A stretch of 64,000 bases of DNA from JBHENC01 sp046262295 (GCA_046262295.1 JBHENC010000014.1:1-64000); one strand, 5' to 3'; positions 19,645 to 29,677 are shown, counted from the stretch's first letter. The notes: generated from the sequence alone by a model not told the origin. Numbers and translations: made by a program.

Positions 19645-19663
19645 GATTGATCCTCAAAAAGCA

Positions 19664-19750
19664 GATGTTAGATATTAGATGCCGGATATCAGCCACAACA
19701 CCTTTGGTTGCAGCTTTGTCCAGCATCTAACATCCGGCATCCGGCATCTG
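19664..19750. repeat. heptamer-repeat hairpin between gnd and zwf
   Basis: The left arm reads as tandem degenerate heptamers GATGTTA, GATATTA, GATGCCG, GATATCA (19664-19691). The right arm (19724-19750) has the complementary set CATCTAA, CATCCGG, CATCCGG, CATCTG. The arms can fold into a long imperfect stem with a loop of about 32 nt. It occupies nearly all of the 108-bp gap. Confidence 0.75.
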
Positions 19751-19752
19751 TC

Positions 19753-21204
19753 CTACTGTTTCTTTAACATCTCTTCCCACTCCGTATGAACCGCGCCCTG
19801 ACCGGGTTTGTCTGTGCGTTCATAGGTGTGCGAGCCGAAGAAGTCGCGTTGCGCCTGCGTCAAATTGAGCGGCAAATTCTCCGTGCGATACATATCGAAG
19901 TAGCCTAGACTCGAAGCCATCGCAAGCACGGGTACGCCTTGATTCATCGCCGTTGTGACGGCCAGACGCCAATTCGGTTGCGCTTCTTCGACCCACGCTT
20001 TGAAGTCTGGATCGAGCAGCAAGTTCGGCAGATCGGCGCGGCGTTGGTAAGCCTGCTTAATCTTATCTAGGAATTGCGCGCGGATAATGCAGCCGCCCTT
20101 CCAGATGCGCGAGATTTCGCCAAGATTAACGTTCCAGTCCCACTTTTGGGAACCGGCGCGAATCAAGTTCATGCCCTGCGCGTAAGAGCAAATCTTCGAC
20201 GCATAGAGCGCATCGCGCACGGCGTTGACCATCGCCTTTTTATCGCCGGAGTAGGTGCCCTTCTGCGGGCCGTTGATCTCACGGCTTGCCGCGACGCGCT
20301 CGTCTTTGCGCGATGAAAGCGTGCGCGCGTCAACCGAAGCGTTGATGGTCGGAACGACGATGCCAAGGTCAAGCGCGATCTCGCTCGTCCACTTGCCGGT
20401 TCCCTTTTGTCCGGCTTTGTCCAGAACAAGATCAACCAGCGGCGTGCCGGTTTCGGTATCTTTGACGCGCAGGATTTGCGCGGTGATTTCGATCAGGAAA
20501 GACTCAAGATGTCCTTTATTCCATTCATCGAAAACGTCCGCCATCTCCGTCGCGCTCATGCCGAGACAGTTGCGCATAATATCGTAGGCTTCGGCGATTA
20601 GTTGCATATCGCCGTACTCGATGCCGTTATGCACCATCTTGACGAAGTGGCCTGCGCCGCCCGGCCCGATGTAGGTGACGCACGCGCCGTCGTCCACCTT
20701 CGCGGCAATGGCTTCCCAGATCGGGCGAATCTGTTCGTAGGCTTCCTTCGCGCCGCCGGGCATCAAAGATGGCCCCCAGAGCGCGCCTTTTTCGCCGCCG
20801 GATACGCCGGAGCCGATAAAGTTGAAGCCTTCGGCTTTGAGGGCTTTCTCGCGCCGCTCGGTGTCCATGAAATAGGAGTTGCCGCCGTCAATAACGATGT
20901 CGCCCTCTTCCATGTAGGGCTTGATTTGGTCAATCGTCCAGTCAACGGCTTCGCCCGCTTTAACGAGCAGGATGGCTTTGCGCGGACGCTCCAGTGAACG
21001 CATAAACTCTTCGGGGGAATGTGTGCCGATGACTTGCTTGCCGTTGGCGCGGGCAACAAAGTCGTCAACCTTTTTCGGGTCGCGGTTAAAGACGGCGATG
21101 GGATAACCATTGCGTTCGATGTTCATCGCCAGATTCTCGCCCATCACGGCGAGGCCGATCATACCGATCTTGGCTGTTTTGGTGCTTTGTTCAGGTGTTG
21201 ACAT
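19753..21204 (-). CDS. gnd: 6-phosphogluconate dehydrogenase, decarboxylating
   Basis: The 483-residue protein has the Rossmann motif GLAVMGENLAMNIERNGY, the substrate-binding GSGVSGGEKGA segment and the catalytic Lys/His region GHFVKMVHNGIEYGDMQ. It converts 6-phosphogluconate to ribulose 5-phosphate with release of CO2 and NADPH. The frame is open for eight more codons upstream, but ATG 21204 is chosen because AGGACAGG lies just before it and the protein then begins MSTPEQSTK like its relatives. It lies between tal-pgi and zwf on the same strand. Confidence 0.95.
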   Translation of the reverse strand: MSTPEQSTKTAKIGMIGLAVMGENLAMNIERNGYPIAVFNRDPKKVDDFVARANGKQVIGTHSPEEFMRSLERPRKAILLVKAGEAVDWTIDQIKPYMEEGDIVIDGGNSYFMDTERREKALKAEGFNFIGSGVSGGEKGALWGPSLMPGGAKEAYEQIRPIWEAIAAKVDDGACVTYIGPGGAGHFVKMVHNGIEYGDMQLIAEAYDIMRNCLGMSATEMADVFDEWNKGHLESFLIEITAQILRVKDTETGTPLVDLVLDKAGQKGTGKWTSEIALDLGIVVPTINASVDARTLSSRKDERVAASREINGPQKGTYSGDKKAMVNAVRDALYASKICSYAQGMNLIRAGSQKWDWNVNLGEISRIWKGGCIIRAQFLDKIKQAYQRRADLPNLLLDPDFKAWVEEAQPNWRLAVTTAMNQGVPVLAMASSLGYFDMYRTENLPLNLTQAQRDFFGSHTYERTDKPGQGAVHTEWEEMLKKQ

Positions 21205-21249
21205 TTTCCTGTCCTCATATAAAAGCAAAGCCTTGTCGTGCGCTTTGCC

Positions 21250-21274
21250 CGCCCGGAAATTTAGGGGCCGGGCG
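21250..21274 (-). terminator. small GC-rich hairpin before gnd
   Basis: A 7-bp stem (CGCCCGG at 21250-21256 pairs with 21268-21274) with an 11-nt loop lies in the leader of gnd, 46 nt before its start. It lacks a clear T run, so it may be an RNA-stability or attenuation element and not a terminator. Confidence 0.35.
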
Positions 21275-21289
21275 TGTTGATTAAAAGCT

Positions 21290-21373
21290 GATGCTGGATG
21301 TCAGATGTTAGATATTAGTAAAAGCTAAAATGAATCGCTCCTTACTAACATCCAGCATCTGACATCTGACATC
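21290..21373. repeat. heptamer-repeat hairpin between tal-pgi and gnd
   Basis: The left arm is four tandem heptamers GATGCTG, GATGTCA, GATGTTA, GATATTA (21290-21317). The right arm (21349-21373) is CATCCAG, CATCTGA, CATCTGA, CATC, complementary to the left. The loop is about 31 nt. This closely matches the gnd-zwf element, and a short piece (CATCTGACATCT) also appears near 24402 before the tkt stop. Confidence 0.75.
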
Positions 21374-21379
21374 TTTTCT

Positions 21380-24307
21380 TTAAAGTGTTCCGCGTGAACT
21401 CGGAAGCGGTGCGGCACTGCTGCCGCTACTACTACTGCGGCCTGCGCCGGTTGCGCCGGAACGCGGTATCGCTTCGCCGATCAACTCATGTAAGCGCGTG
21501 AGTCCCGCCGCCACGTCCGTGCCCAGATCAACACGAATAGCGCGTCTGCCGCGCGACGCGAGCGAACGAAAATCGCCAAGCGCCTGCGCCTGTTTCAGAG
21601 TGCTGAAGGTATACGGTTGATTCGGTATCGGCAGGTCTGTCGTGTCCGGCGCGGTCAGTTGCATAAAGACGCCCGCCGCCGAACCGCCTTTGTGTAGTTG
21701 CCCTGTCGAATGCAGAAAACGCGGGCCGTAGCCGGTCGTCGTCGCGCATTTCGTCGCGTCGCGCAGATGGCCTCTGATGTGCTGAATCAGCGTTTCGTGT
21801 TCCGGCGTTTCTTCTATGTAATCGAGCATTGCGATGTAGTCGCCTGCTTTGGCGCGCGCCAGATGAGACTTGAGCGCATCGAGCACCGAACCGTTTTGCA
21901 AATCAGCGCGGGCTGCGTCGTCCGCGTAAATCGTCAGCGTGCCGTCGGAAACGAGCACGGTCTGTTCCGGCAGTTTGCCGCTCTTCGAGAAAGCTTCGAG
22001 AAGCTCTTTCGTCGCGTCTTTCGATTCCTGCACGTTCGGTTGATCGAACGGGTTGATGCCGATAACGTAGCCCGCGAAGGCGACGGCAATCTCCCACAGG
22101 AAGAACTCTTCGCCGAGATCGTACAGATCGTTGAGCGTGCGATAGACAACCGGATGACCGGCAGCTTCGAGAGCCTTCAGTTTCACTTCCGTATCGCTGT
22201 CCAGCTTGCCGAGGGAGATATGCACGAAGAGGCGGTCATCGCCGTAAGATGAAGGCGAGCCGATTGCTTCGCCCGCGACCGGCAAGATGCCTTTGCCTTC
22301 CTTGCCTGTGCTCTCGGCGATGAGTTGCTCAATCCACAAACCGAGTGAGCTGATTTTCGGATCGGCGCTGATCGTCAGTTTGTCGCGTCCGGCCTTGGCG
22401 CATTCGCCCAAGATCGCGCCGAGCCGCGCGCCCGGATTTTCGTGCGCGGGCACAACTGAAGCGCACGAGTGAACGATGCGTTCGGCGCGGTCGAGCAGCT
22501 TCACGATGTCCAAGCCCATCAGCGCCGCCGGAACAAGGCCGAAGTAAGAGAGAGCGCTATAACGCCCGCCGATGTCCGGCGGATTCAAAAAGATGCGCTT
22601 GAACTTATCGTCCGTCGCCATCTTTTCCATCAGCGTGTCGGGGTCTGTGATGGCAACGAAACACTCGCCGGGATCGGAGCGTTTTTTGCCGACCTGATCG
22701 TACCAGTATTTGTAGAAGACGAGCGGCTCGGTGGTCGTCCCCGACTTCGACGAAATGATAAAGAGACATTTCGTGATGTCTATTTGATCTGCGATGTCCG
22801 CGAAGGCGTCCGGGTCTGTCGAATCGAGCACGAGCAGTTCGGGATAGCCTTCCTGCTTGCCGAAGGTTTGACGCAAGACTTCTGGACACAAACTTGAGCC
22901 GCCCATGCCGCAGAGCATCACGTGCTTAAACTGCCGTTCGCCGCGTGTGCGATCCGCAAAGCCGACCAAATCTTTTTCGACGCCGACCATCATATCCGGC
23001 ACGCACAGCCAGCCGAGCGCGTTGCTGATAATCTTCTGGCTCGCCTCATCGTCTTTCCAGAGCTTCGCGTCTTTGCGCCAGATGCGGCGCATCACGTCGC
23101 CTTTTTCAGCTTCCTTGATCGTATTGCTGACGGCGTCACTATACTTTCCCAACGATGCCGTCAAGCGATCATTGATGCCGGAAAGAAGCGCGTCGCGTTT
23201 GGATTGAATGGATTCGACGAGCGTGTCGAAGGAGGTAACGAAGGAAGCGAGGCCGTCGTGCTGCAACTTGTCGGTCACGACTTTCAGATCAATGCCGACG
23301 TCCTTTAGTTCGCCGATTAATTTGCGGCAATCGTCCAGACCTTCTTCGAGCGTGAGCGCGACTTTGCCGTGATCGCGGATCGCCGTGTAGGTCGCGGGCG
23401 GAACTGTGTTGACGGTTTCGGGGCCAATCAGATTATCAACGTACAGCACGTCGGAATACTTCGGATTCTTCGCGCCCGTCGAAGCCCACAACTGTCGCTG
23501 CACCTGCGCGCCCTTCGCTTTTAGAGCGGCAAAGCGCGGGCCGTGAAATATCTCTTTGTATTTTGCGTAAGCGAGCTTCGCGTTGGCTATCGCCGCTTTG
23601 CCGCACAGATTTTCGAGCTTCGCTTTCTCTTCCGGCGAAGTGGCGCGGCGCGCTTTGAATTCGAGTTCCGTATCAATCATCGTGTCCACGCGCGAGACGA
23701 AGAAGCTGGCGACAGATGCGATGTGGTCAACGCTTTTGCCTTCGGCGGCGCGTCGCTCCAAGCCTTTGATGAAAGCTTCGGCGACCTGTTCGTAGTTCTC
23801 TATCGAAAAGATCATCGTCACGTTGACGTTGATGCCGCGATAAATAGATTCCTCGATGGCGGGCAAGCCTTCCTGCGACGCAGGAATCTTAATCATCACG
23901 TTTTTGCGCTTGAGCAAGCCGAACAATCTGTCGGCTTCGTCTATTGTGCCCTGCGTTTCAAAGGCAAGGCGCGGGCTGACTTCGAGGCTGATGTAACCGT
24001 CTATGCCATCCGTCTTATCGTAGACGGGTTTGAGAATATCTGCGGCGTCGCCGATGTCCTGAATAACGAGCGCGTCATAGATGTCGTTGACCGCTTTGCC
24101 GCCGGTGACGAGCGTTTTCATCTGTTCGTCGTAATCGGTCGAGCCGACAATCGCCTTCTCGAAGATGGTCGGGTTCGAGGTGACGCCGCGCAGATCATCT
24201 TCGTCAATCTTCTTTTTCAGATCGCCGCTGCCCAGCATCGCGCGGCGAATATTGTCGTACCAGATGCTCTGGCCGAGTTTCATAATTTCAACAAGAGGGT
24301 TGCTCAT
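21380..24307 (-). CDS. tal-pgi: bifunctional transaldolase / glucose-6-phosphate isomerase
   Basis: The 975-residue protein is a fusion. Residues about 1-365 are transaldolase of the TalAB-like bacterial branch, with VTSNPTIFEKA and the Schiff-base Lys at residue 140 in NVMIKIPASQEG. Residues about 400-950 are phosphoglucose isomerase, with LCGMGGSSLCPEV, FIISSKSGTTTEPL and a Lys/Glu-containing C-terminal lobe. Tal shuffles three-carbon units to give fructose 6-phosphate, which the Pgi half turns into glucose 6-phosphate, so one polypeptide closes the oxidative cycle. Such fusions are known in some bacteria. The start is set by AAGGAG eight bases before ATG. The last 25 residues are a Gly/Ser-rich tail without obvious function. 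Confidence 0.94.
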   Translation of the reverse strand: MSNPLVEIMKLGQSIWYDNIRRAMLGSGDLKKKIDEDDLRGVTSNPTIFEKAIVGSTDYDEQMKTLVTGGKAVNDIYDALVIQDIGDAADILKPVYDKTDGIDGYISLEVSPRLAFETQGTIDEADRLFGLLKRKNVMIKIPASQEGLPAIEESIYRGINVNVTMIFSIENYEQVAEAFIKGLERRAAEGKSVDHIASVASFFVSRVDTMIDTELEFKARRATSPEEKAKLENLCGKAAIANAKLAYAKYKEIFHGPRFAALKAKGAQVQRQLWASTGAKNPKYSDVLYVDNLIGPETVNTVPPATYTAIRDHGKVALTLEEGLDDCRKLIGELKDVGIDLKVVTDKLQHDGLASFVTSFDTLVESIQSKRDALLSGINDRLTASLGKYSDAVSNTIKEAEKGDVMRRIWRKDAKLWKDDEASQKIISNALGWLCVPDMMVGVEKDLVGFADRTRGERQFKHVMLCGMGGSSLCPEVLRQTFGKQEGYPELLVLDSTDPDAFADIADQIDITKCLFIISSKSGTTTEPLVFYKYWYDQVGKKRSDPGECFVAITDPDTLMEKMATDDKFKRIFLNPPDIGGRYSALSYFGLVPAALMGLDIVKLLDRAERIVHSCASVVPAHENPGARLGAILGECAKAGRDKLTISADPKISSLGLWIEQLIAESTGKEGKGILPVAGEAIGSPSSYGDDRLFVHISLGKLDSDTEVKLKALEAAGHPVVYRTLNDLYDLGEEFFLWEIAVAFAGYVIGINPFDQPNVQESKDATKELLEAFSKSGKLPEQTVLVSDGTLTIYADDAARADLQNGSVLDALKSHLARAKAGDYIAMLDYIEETPEHETLIQHIRGHLRDATKCATTTGYGPRFLHSTGQLHKGGSAAGVFMQLTAPDTTDLPIPNQPYTFSTLKQAQALGDFRSLASRGRRAIRVDLGTDVAAGLTRLHELIGEAIPRSGATGAGRSSSSGSSAAPLPSSRGTL

Positions 24308-24421
24308 AAATTTAACTCCTTCGGGAGGCAGCGATCACCGGATAGCAATCACCGCCTCAATCTTATCTTTAAGTTGATCCGCACATATTTATACGCGCGT
24401 CATCTGACATCTTTGTTTCGC

Positions 24422-26524
24422 TTACGCGCGCCCGTTCTGTATCTCGCGCTTGGCGGTGTCAACGACGTTCTCAACGGTGAAGCCGAATTTCTTCGTCAAC
24501 TCTTTGAGAGGCGCGCTCGCACCGAAAGTCTTCATGGCGATGATCGCGTCGTTGCTGTTGACGTACCTGCGCCAGCCGAAAGTCGAAGCCTGTTCGACGG
24601 CGACGCGCGCTTTCACTTCCGGCGGCAATACTTCGTTTTTGTACTCTTCGGATTGATGCTCGAACAGTTCCCATGACGGCAGACTGACGACGCGCGCATG
24701 AACGCCTTCGGCGACCAACTTTTCGTAGGCTTCGACGCACAAGCCGACTTCCGAGCCTGTTCCCATGATTATTACTTCGGGCAGCCCGCCGCCGTTGCTC
24801 TTGCCGGAATCGGCCAGCACATAGCCGCCGCGTTTGACGCCTTCGGCTGAAGCATACTTTGTGCGATCAATCGTCGGGCACGGTTGGCGGCTCAGGATTA
24901 AGACAGTTGGTTCATGCTGTAGTTGCATAATGACGCGCCATGCTTCGGCGCATTCGTTGGCGTCGCCGGGACGCAGCACGATAAGGCCGGGAATGGCACG
25001 CAAAGATGCGATTTGTTCGATTGGTTGGTGCGTCGGGCCGTCTTCGCCGACGCCTATGGAATCGTGCGTGAAGATATTGATGGTCGGGATTTCCATAATC
25101 GAGCTTAGCCGTATGGAAGGCCGCGCGTAGTCCGAGAAGATAAAGAAGCCTGCACCGAAGGGACGCACTTTCGAGAGCGCGAGGCCGTTCAGGATTGCGG
25201 CCATTTCATGCTCGCGTATGCCGAAGTGGAAATTGCGCCCGCCGTAGTTGTCGGCGGTAAAATCGCCCGCGCCTTCAAAGGTCAGGCGTGTTTTTGTAGA
25301 GGGCGCAAGGTCAGCCGCGCCGCCGATTAGCCAAGGCACGTTCTTCGCAATCGCGTTCAGGATTTTCGCGGAAGAATCGCGTCCGGCGACGCCTTTCGCG
25401 TCCGTCTCGAAGGTCGGAATGTCTTTGTCCCAACCGTCGGGCAGTTCGCGCTTTTGCATCTTAGTCAAATGGTCTGCGAGTTCGGGATTGGCTTTGCTGT
25501 AATCGCCGAGCTTAGCGAACCATTCATCGCGCAGTTTTTTGCCGCGCGCCCCGATGCCCTTTTGAAAATGCTCGCGCACTCCTTCGGGTACTAAGAATTT
25601 CGCATCTTCCGGCCAGCCGTAGTTGCGCTTGGTGCCCTTGATCTCTTCTTCGCCCAAGGGTTCGCCGTGTGCCGCGTGCGTGTCCTGTTTGCTGGGCGCG
25701 CCCCATGCGATGTGGCTGTCAACGATGATGAGCGTCGGGCGATCCGTAGTTTTTTCGGCGCTATTGAAGGCGCGGCGGAGCATCTCCAGATCGTTGGCGT
25801 CGCCGACGCGCGTGACGTTCCAGCCGTAGCCGATAAAGCGCGTCGCCACGTCTTCGGAAAACGCCCACGAGGTGTTGCCCTCAATCGTGATTTTGTTGTT
25901 GTCGTAAACCCAGCAGAGATTGTTTAGCTTGAGGTGTCCGGCCAAGGACGCGGCTTCATGCGAGATGCCTTCCATCATGCAACCATCGCCGCAGACCGCA
26001 TAGACGCGGTAGTTGAACATCTCGAAGTCGGGACGATTAAAATGTGCGGCCTGCCACTTGGAAGCGATTGCCATGCCGACGCTGGTAGCAATGCCTTGCC
26101 CTAACGGGCCGGTCGTGGTTTCGATGCCGGATGTCCAGCGATATTCGGGGTGCCCCGGGCAACGGCTGTCTAGCTGGCGAAAGTTTTTGATGTCTTCGAG
26201 GCGCACGGAAACGTCGCCCGTCTTTTCATACTTCGAGTTGACGGCCTTGACGCCCGTCAGATGCAGCACGCTATAAAGCAGCATCGAGGCGTGCCCCATC
26301 GAGAGCACGAAGCGGTCGCGGTTCGGCCAGATCGGGTCGTCCGGGTCGAAGCGCATGATTTCGTTCCAGAGCAGGTAAGCGATGGGAGCCATCGCCATCG
26401 GCGTTCCGGGGTGGCCGGAGTTAGCGGCTTGCACGGCGTCCATCGAGAGCGTGCGAATAGTATTAATGGAAAGTTGGTCTAAGTCTGATTGGGATTGCGT
26501 CGCGGCGGGGGTAGTCGCTGGCAT
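24422..26524 (-). CDS. tkt: transketolase
   Basis: The 700-residue protein has the transketolase landmarks: GHPGTPMAMAPIAYLLW, MGHASMLLYSVLHL, the thiamine-diphosphate motif GDGCMMEGISHEA...NNKITIEG, and GIREHEMAAILNG in the pyrimidine domain. It moves two-carbon units between ketoses and aldoses. The frame is open 18 codons further upstream, but ATG 26524 has AAAAGGAG 11 bases before it, and the extra codons encode a Lys/Arg run (KARKRRRRK) atypical of the family. It is the first gene of the sugar cluster and is followed after 114 bp by tal-pgi. Confidence 0.95.
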   Translation of the reverse strand: MPATTPAATQSQSDLDQLSINTIRTLSMDAVQAANSGHPGTPMAMAPIAYLLWNEIMRFDPDDPIWPNRDRFVLSMGHASMLLYSVLHLTGVKAVNSKYEKTGDVSVRLEDIKNFRQLDSRCPGHPEYRWTSGIETTTGPLGQGIATSVGMAIASKWQAAHFNRPDFEMFNYRVYAVCGDGCMMEGISHEAASLAGHLKLNNLCWVYDNNKITIEGNTSWAFSEDVATRFIGYGWNVTRVGDANDLEMLRRAFNSAEKTTDRPTLIIVDSHIAWGAPSKQDTHAAHGEPLGEEEIKGTKRNYGWPEDAKFLVPEGVREHFQKGIGARGKKLRDEWFAKLGDYSKANPELADHLTKMQKRELPDGWDKDIPTFETDAKGVAGRDSSAKILNAIAKNVPWLIGGAADLAPSTKTRLTFEGAGDFTADNYGGRNFHFGIREHEMAAILNGLALSKVRPFGAGFFIFSDYARPSIRLSSIMEIPTINIFTHDSIGVGEDGPTHQPIEQIASLRAIPGLIVLRPGDANECAEAWRVIMQLQHEPTVLILSRQPCPTIDRTKYASAEGVKRGGYVLADSGKSNGGGLPEVIIMGTGSEVGLCVEAYEKLVAEGVHARVVSLPSWELFEHQSEEYKNEVLPPEVKARVAVEQASTFGWRRYVNSNDAIIAMKTFGASAPLKELTKKFGFTVENVVDTAKREIQNGRA

Positions 26525-26974
26525 AATTGTAGGTGCTCCTTTTAGCTGTTTCCGGCGACGCCGCTTGCGCGCTTTCAATCAAGCGTCAGCAAAGCGATGC
26601 CAGCCGTGATGGTAATACTCCGAACAAGGCAGGATGAAAGATCGGGATCGAGCGAAACACGTTACCGGAGATGGCGCTGACAGGCGCGAACTTCAAATTT
26701 CAACGCGAAAACGTCTGAACAAAAGAAACCCGCGAGGTGACTGCAATGAAAGCTTGGATACCGAAGCATTATTTTCGGGCGAATCGCCTGAAGCATCTCC
26801 GGGAAGCGAGTGAGGCCGGATACTATCACAGGAATTTTGACGTGTCTAGAAATTAAATTTCACAGGCAAATGCCCGCAAGTTATGGCGAGACTGCGGGCA
26901 TTCGCTTCTCCGGCCTCGGCGAAACTCTTCGGATAGGGCGCGTCGAGCGGGCGGTTCCGCCTGAAATGCGCGGG
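26525..26974. other. 450-bp gap before the sugar cluster
   Basis: No gene is visible here. It holds the terminator-like hairpin of the histidine kinase gene (26869-26902) and should contain the tkt promoter, but I find no convincing -35/-10 pair. A short plus-strand frame starting at 26810 runs into the antisense of the kinase and is not believed. Confidence 0.5.
26869..26902 (-). terminator. hairpin downstream of the histidine kinase gene
   Basis: A perfect 10-bp stem (AATGCCCGCA at 26869-26878 with 26893-26902) lies about 72 nt past the kinase stop codon on the minus strand. A few T residues follow the stem on that strand. It separates the kinase from tkt and is the best terminator candidate in this gap. 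Confidence 0.5.
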
Positions 26975-29584
26975 CTACGAGCGGCTTGGTTCCACGTCAA
27001 GCATTGTTCGCACGACGCGCCCGAGAGCTTCGACGCTATACGGCTTCTGAATAATCGGCGCATCGGAGGCTTCGATAAACTTGCTCTGCATCTGCTCTGT
27101 GCCGTAGCCGGTCATAAAGATCACGGGGATATCGCTTCTCAACGAACGCATTCGCTCGTAGGCTTCGTAGCCGCCCATGCGCGGCATCATCACGTCAAGC
27201 AGAACGAGGTCAATCTTCTCGCGTGACGTTTCGTACATCTCAATCGCTTCCGCGCCGTCTTGCGCAAGAATCACGCGGTAACCCAACTCTTCTAAAATAC
27301 TCTGCGCCAATTCTCGCAGGGCTTCTTCATCTTCGGCGACGAGGATCGTCTCCGTTCCGCCGCGCATGGGCGCGAGCGCCGCTTCCGTTTCCTGATTGGC
27401 AACCTTCTTTTCCTCGATGGGAAGATAGATTTTGAAGGTTGTTCCGTGTCCCACCTCGCTGTAAACGTGGATCAGTCCTTCGTGCTGCTTGATTATTCCG
27501 TAGACCATAGAGAGGCCTAAACCCGTTCCCTTGCCGACTTCTTTGGTCGTAAAGAACGGCTCGAAGATGCGCGCCCGCGTTTCCGCATCCATTCCTGTGC
27601 CGGTGTCGCTCACCATTAGCTGCGCGTATTTACCGGGCTTGCAATCTGGATAGCGTCGGCAAAATTCGGCATCTAAGACAATATTATTCGTTTCGATGGC
27701 AAGCCGTCCGCCGCGCGGCATGGCATCGCGCGCGTTGACGGCCAGATTCATCACCACCTGCTCAATCTGTCCGGGATCGGCGTAGATCGTTGACAAGTTG
27801 CCCGCCGCATTAAAGCGTACTTCGATATCTTCGCCGATAATGCGTTGCAGCATCTTCAGGGTTTCGTTGATCGTTTCGTTGAGATTAAGTCCCTTACGCT
27901 CTAATCGTTGGCGACGGCTGAAAGCGAGCAGTTGGCGCGTCAGTGCGGCGGCGCGGTTGGCCGCCTTTTCAATCTCTATCAAACGCGGCCTCAATGGATC
28001 ATCCTCCGGCAACTTACGCATTCCGAGTTGCGTATTGCCGAGGATGGCCGTCAGCAGGTTGTTGAAATCATGCGCGACGCCGCCCGCCAGCGTCCCGATG
28101 GACTCCATTTTCTGCGCCTGTAAAAGCTGCTCCTCGCTTTGTAGCAACGATTCTTCAGCGCGTTTCTGAACATCTATATCCGTGTTCGTGCCGAACCACT
28201 TGACGATCTTGCCGTCGGCGTCTCTTCCGGGCGTTGCGCGCGCCAGATGCCAGCGATACGCTCCGTCCGCACTTCTCAAACGAAACTCGACCTCGTAATG
28301 TTGGCCTGTCTGAAGCGACTGCGTCCAGCGTTCGACGCAGGACGGCGCATCATCCGGGTGGACGACGCTCAGCCAGCCATCGCCGACGGCTTCTTTCATG
28401 GTGCGCCCGAAGTATTCGAGCGTGCGTGTGTTGACGTAATCCAGATCGCCGTTCGGCTGCGCCGTCCACACTTGATGCAGAATGCCTTCGCCGAGTAGAC
28501 GGTAGCGTTGCTCGCTTTCTCTAAGCGCATCTGCCACGCGCTTGCGCTCCGTAATGTCGCGGATGATGCCGCTATAAAACGACTCGTCACCGGCCTTCCA
28601 CGCGGAGATTGAAATCTCGACAGGAAATTCGCTGCCGTCTTTTCTCAGCCCTTTAAGCTCAATCGTCGAGCCGATGACGTGCGCTTCGCCGGTCTGCGCA
28701 AAGCGTGCCATCCCGTGTGTATGCGCCGCGCGATAACGCTCCGGCATCAGCATCGTCAGGAATTGTCCGAGCGCCTCGTCTTCGCCGTAGCCGAAGATAA
28801 TTTCCGCGCCTTTATTCCACGAAACGATGTGGCCGCCGCTATCCGCCGAGATGATGGCATCGAGCGCAGACTGTGTGACGGAACGAAATCGCTCCTCGCT
28901 GGCGCGCAAAGAAGTCTCTACTCTTTCGCGCTCGCTGATCTGTTCCAGTAGTGAAGCATTAGCCTGTGTAAGCTCGCGGGTTCTCTCCTTTACTCGTTCT
29001 GCCAACTGCTCCCAGACTTTCAACAGCGATTCTTCGGCAACCTTGCGCACGGCAACCTCCCTTTCAAGGTCTTCATTGACCTTTGCAAGCGTGCCCGCCT
29101 GCCGCCGCAATTCAAGCTGCGTCATTACCTGTCTGCCGAGCGCCCGCAAGGCTTCCTGCTGCTCCGCGCTTAACTCGCGCGGCACGCGGTCAATAACACA
29201 CAGCGTGCCGAGCGCCTGTCCCTCAGATGTGACGAGCGGCGCACCGGCGTAGAAACGTATGTTAGGAGCGGAAATGACCAGCGGATTGTCGGCGAAACGC
29301 TTATCCTGCAGCGCATCGGGAACGACGAAGAGATCGGGTTCCTGTATGGCATGAGCGCAAAAGGATATGTCGCGGGAAGTCTGCGAGGCATCTATGCCAA
29401 TATTCGACTTGAACCATTGGCGGTCGCTGTCTATAAAGGTGATTTGCGCAATCGGGACTCCGCAAATCTGCGCCGCCAGCCGCGTCAGATCATCGAAGTC
29501 CTGTTCAGGCAGAGTGTCAAGAATGCGATATTCCCGGAGCGATGCGAGCCTTTCGGCTTCGCCGCGAGGCGCTGAAGATTTCAT
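26975..29584 (-). CDS. hybrid sensor histidine kinase (GAF-PAS-PAS-HK-REC)
   Basis: The 869-residue protein has no transmembrane segment and is likely cytosolic. In order: a GAF domain (about 20-160, with FIDSDRQWFKSNIG), a coiled-coil stretch (about 165-220), a PAS domain (about 225-345, ALDAIISADSGGHIVSWNKG), a second PAS with a PAC segment (about 350-475), a HisKA dimerisation helix with the phosphorylated His in VAHDFNNLL, an HATPase domain (NLAVNARDAMP, GTGLGLSMVYG), and a C-terminal receiver with the phospho-acceptor Asp in LVLLDVMMPRMGG. The attached receiver suggests a phosphorelay or self-regulation. No separate regulator gene is adjacent, and the signal is unknown. Confidence 0.9.
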   Translation of the reverse strand: MKSSAPRGEAERLASLREYRILDTLPEQDFDDLTRLAAQICGVPIAQITFIDSDRQWFKSNIGIDASQTSRDISFCAHAIQEPDLFVVPDALQDKRFADNPLVISAPNIRFYAGAPLVTSEGQALGTLCVIDRVPRELSAEQQEALRALGRQVMTQLELRRQAGTLAKVNEDLEREVAVRKVAEESLLKVWEQLAERVKERTRELTQANASLLEQISERERVETSLRASEERFRSVTQSALDAIISADSGGHIVSWNKGAEIIFGYGEDEALGQFLTMLMPERYRAAHTHGMARFAQTGEAHVIGSTIELKGLRKDGSEFPVEISISAWKAGDESFYSGIIRDITERKRVADALRESEQRYRLLGEGILHQVWTAQPNGDLDYVNTRTLEYFGRTMKEAVGDGWLSVVHPDDAPSCVERWTQSLQTGQHYEVEFRLRSADGAYRWHLARATPGRDADGKIVKWFGTNTDIDVQKRAEESLLQSEEQLLQAQKMESIGTLAGGVAHDFNNLLTAILGNTQLGMRKLPEDDPLRPRLIEIEKAANRAAALTRQLLAFSRRQRLERKGLNLNETINETLKMLQRIIGEDIEVRFNAAGNLSTIYADPGQIEQVVMNLAVNARDAMPRGGRLAIETNNIVLDAEFCRRYPDCKPGKYAQLMVSDTGTGMDAETRARIFEPFFTTKEVGKGTGLGLSMVYGIIKQHEGLIHVYSEVGHGTTFKIYLPIEEKKVANQETEAALAPMRGGTETILVAEDEEALRELAQSILEELGYRVILAQDGAEAIEMYETSREKIDLVLLDVMMPRMGGYEAYERMRSLRSDIPVIFMTGYGTEQMQSKFIEASDAPIIQKPYSVEALGRVVRTMLDVEPSRS

Positions 29585-29677
29585 TTAAGATTATTTCCCT
29601 TGCCGATGCCCGTCACCTTCCAGACATGATGCGCGCTCTGTTGCCGCTCGACGCTGAAGCGCGCGGCAGTTCGGTTT

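Noticed and set aside
23543..24676. Long plus-strand open frame (377 codons)
   Set aside because: Antisense to tal-pgi and tkt; no motifs and the real genes are certain.
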